In this document: positions 62,449 through 64,000 of the stretch, one piece after another | Layout of the letters: the number at the start of each line of letters is the position of its first letter | Position numbering within the stretch: the first letter of the stretch is position 1 | Assembly (NCBI RefSeq): GCF_016591975.1 | Contig: NZ_AP024169.1 | Location: 1,016,001 to 1,080,000, forward strand | From: Anaeromicropila herbilytica | Lineage (GTDB): Bacteria > Bacillota > Clostridia > Lachnospirales > Lachnospiraceae | Length of the DNA stretch: 64,000 nt | Reading direction: 5' to 3' | Program-made: the position numbers and the translations under genes | Notes under the pieces: generated by a model | Seen by the model: the letters and a program-made list of their open reading frames with translations, nothing else | What the model was told of the DNA's origin: nothing | Databases searched by the model: none

Positions 62449-63450
62449 TTATACTAATTTTTGACCGCAGTTTGGACAGAAATTAGCATTTGTAGTTTTT
62501 TGACCACAATTTGGACAGAAGTTAGGTTTGGTTTGATTGGCAGATGTATTATTTGCTGCTGTGTTAGGTTGTGGAGTGGAAGCAGTTCCTACGTTGCTGT
62601 TATTATAATTATTCATATTCTGCATCATTTGATTTGCCATATTCATGCCCATCATCATTCCAGCCATGTCAGAAGCGGCACCACCTCCACTAATGTTGCC
62701 AGAAGCTATGCCATCGGTCATAGATACTTGTTGGTAACGTCCGATATCTCCAACCATGCTATGAGAAGCAGTTTTATTGATCATATTTTGAACTTCTTCT
62801 GGATAAGTGAAGCTCATGATATTGAAACCGGTGATGGTCATACCAATATTAATTATCTGCATATCAAGGTCTGTTTGAATACCCTTTGAGATATCGAATG
62901 CGTTCGCTTGTAGATTGAACATATCTTTTCCTTCTTTGCTAATCCACTTCATTAATAATTGGTCTAGAATTGCCGTGATTCTTAGTTTGACATCTTCAAC
63001 AAGGTAACTTTGCTTTACACCTGCAATATTATCGATTAATGCTACATAGTCATTTACTTTGAAGTTAAATGTTCCGTTAGAACGTATTGGCATTCCACCT
63101 GGAAGTGATGGGGTAGGAATATTAATTGCATTTTTGGTTCCCCACTTAACAGTAAATTCTTTTGTGTTAACAAAAAGAACTTCTGCACGCATTCCACTGT
63201 TAAAACCGAACTTAAAACCTTTTAGTGTTGATAAAAAAGGTATGATTTGAGATTCAATATCGTAGTCGCCTTCGTCCGTGAATATTCCTTCAATCTTTCC
63301 ATTGCATAGAAAAATAGCATCTTGGCCTGGACGTATAATTAATTTACTTCCTTTTTTTATTTCTTCGTTGTTCCATTTATAGAAGATCATATCTTCTCTG
63401 AACTCTTCCCATTCTACAACGTTTGCAAATTGATTCTTAAATAATCCCAT
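62449..63450 (-). CDS. SPFH-domain protein with C-terminal double zinc ribbon
   Basis: 333 residues (GAGGAAGG upstream). SPFH/virion-core-like domain about 20-220 (QDAIFLCNGKIEGIFTDEGD, RAEVLFVNTKEFTVKWGTKN), then a low-complexity Gly/Met/Asn/Thr region (GMMMGMNMANQMMQNMNNYN), then two zinc ribbons FCPNCGQKTT and FCPNCGQKLV. No membrane helix. Relatives are often called virion core protein. Genes beside a TPM-domain gene 42 nt upstream, suggesting a shared envelope-stress role. Confidence 0.85.
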   Translation of the reverse strand: MGLFKNQFANVVEWEEFREDMIFYKWNNEEIKKGSKLIIRPGQDAIFLCNGKIEGIFTDEGDYDIESQIIPFLSTLKGFKFGFNSGMRAEVLFVNTKEFTVKWGTKNAINIPTPSLPGGMPIRSNGTFNFKVNDYVALIDNIAGVKQSYLVEDVKLRITAILDQLLMKWISKEGKDMFNLQANAFDISKGIQTDLDMQIINIGMTITGFNIMSFTYPEEVQNMINKTASHSMVGDIGRYQQVSMTDGIASGNISGGGAASDMAGMMMGMNMANQMMQNMNNYNNSNVGTASTPQPNTAANNTSANQTKPNFCPNCGQKTTNANFCPNCGQKLV

Positions 63451-63491
63451 ATGTTTTCCTTCCTCTCGTTGATGTATGTAGTGTGAATAAC

Positions 63492-64000
63492 CTAGAAACT
63501 GCTACCCCCACCACTGTGTGAGCTACCGCCAGGAGAAGTCCCAGAGGAGTCCCCGCCATTATCGTTATTCTTTGGTTTCTCTGTTCTTGTTATTGTGGTT
63601 CTTATGTAGTCGTCTCTTTGGTCTAATATTTTGGAATGATTCTGATCAAGATAAGTACCGGAATTTACTGTAACTTTACCGCCAGAGTTAAATATCATAA
63701 TGCTGACAGCAATAGTACCTATTCCTAAGGACACTAGTAGTTGAAACCAAAGCTGGTTATAAATATGTTGGTATTTCATTCCTACATAGTCGTCAACCAT
63801 ATTAATATATTGTTTCATCGCATCATAATATTTTCCGTTAGATAGTAATGGTTTTACTTTGCTAATAATATGATCAATTCTTTCACCATCTAAATAATAT
63901 TGTGTGGAGTTAGGATTATCTCCATAACCTTGTATTTGAAAGCCTCTATTACTTTCATCCATAGTGATTAATAAAAGTGCACAGTTGCCGTCATAAGCGC
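63492..64000 (-). CDS. TPM-domain (YgcG-like) membrane protein, truncated by window edge
   Basis: The frame runs open to base 64000; the start lies outside. Visible residues begin AYDGNCALLLITMDESNRGF and QIQGYG, the end of a TPM domain, then helices, one membrane segment (QLWFQLLVSLGIGTIAVSIM), and a Ser/Gly-rich tail SSGTSPGGSSHSGGGSSF typical of YgcG proteins. The function of the family is unclear; it is linked to membrane assembly and stress. Confidence 0.85.
   Translation of the reverse strand, partial: AYDGNCALLLITMDESNRGFQIQGYGDNPNSTQYYLDGERIDHIISKVKPLLSNGKYYDAMKQYINMVDDYVGMKYQHIYNQLWFQLLVSLGIGTIAVSIMIFNSGGKVTVNSGTYLDQNHSKILDQRDDYIRTTITRTEKPKNNDNGGDSSGTSPGGSSHSGGGSSF

Overview
The window is AT-rich, low-GC DNA of a Gram-positive anaerobe, most like the Clostridia and probably Lachnospiraceae. 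The evidence is strong AGGAGG ribosome sites, frequent GTG/TTG starts, lipoproteins with LxxC lipoboxes, a Clostridia-type RpoD and class II fructose-bisphosphate aldolase, and a GH130 mannoside phosphorylase. Species cannot be fixed from sequence reading alone.

Region 1 (1-26.9 kb) is accessory DNA. It opens with a truncated three-gene ABC-3C type conflict system (SMEK-domain effector, small middle component, DUF2326 ATPase), then an internally deleted IS66 relic. From 3.9 to 22.9 kb lies a large, coherent and unusual gene set. It holds a TlpA-like thioredoxin, a split CcdA/ArsG-like membrane protein, a Cys-rich four-helix copper-binding protein and a YVTN beta-propeller lipoprotein. It also holds an intact CcdA, a NapH-like membrane ferredoxin, a small Cys/Met membrane protein, a NO-associated PF11756 family protein and an OmpR-type two-component system. 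Inside it are two syntenic eight-gene cassettes (A, 7687-12611; B, 15715-20033) of small membrane proteins with Met/Asn/Ser-rich extracytoplasmic tails. Each cassette includes a 159-residue b-type cytochrome-like protein. Four near-identical upstream boxes with an 11-bp repeat suggest one regulon. I infer a metal (probably copper or silver) handling and membrane redox system that does not match any described system I know. Region 1 ends with Xre-type regulators, a candidate structured RNA of about 335 nt, a large serine recombinase and the 3' remnant of an interrupted gene. This looks like the right end of an integrated island whose left end is outside the window.

Region 2 (27-46.4 kb) has orphan genes of unknown function, a lipoprotein, an EamA transporter, and a P-type cation ATPase in one operon with two TrkA/RCK-type proteins. 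A 274-bp palindromic element follows, then a repeat-domain surface protein. A translationally coupled four-gene operon (HAD-like protein, polysialyltransferase-like protein, CMP-sugar synthetase, DRE-TIM aldolase) looks like a surface-glycan pathway. A GT2-TPR glycosyltransferase follows.

Region 3 (46.4-64 kb) looks like chromosome backbone: a degenerate FeoB-like GTPase, PlsC, a ROK regulator, a DEAD-box helicase, RpoD, a GH26-like glycoside hydrolase, Mrp/ApbC, DinB, Fba, GH130, phosphoglucomutase, a VOC protein, an SPFH/zinc-ribbon protein and a truncated TPM-domain protein. The glycosidase, GH130 and phosphoglucomutase fit mannoside use feeding central metabolism.
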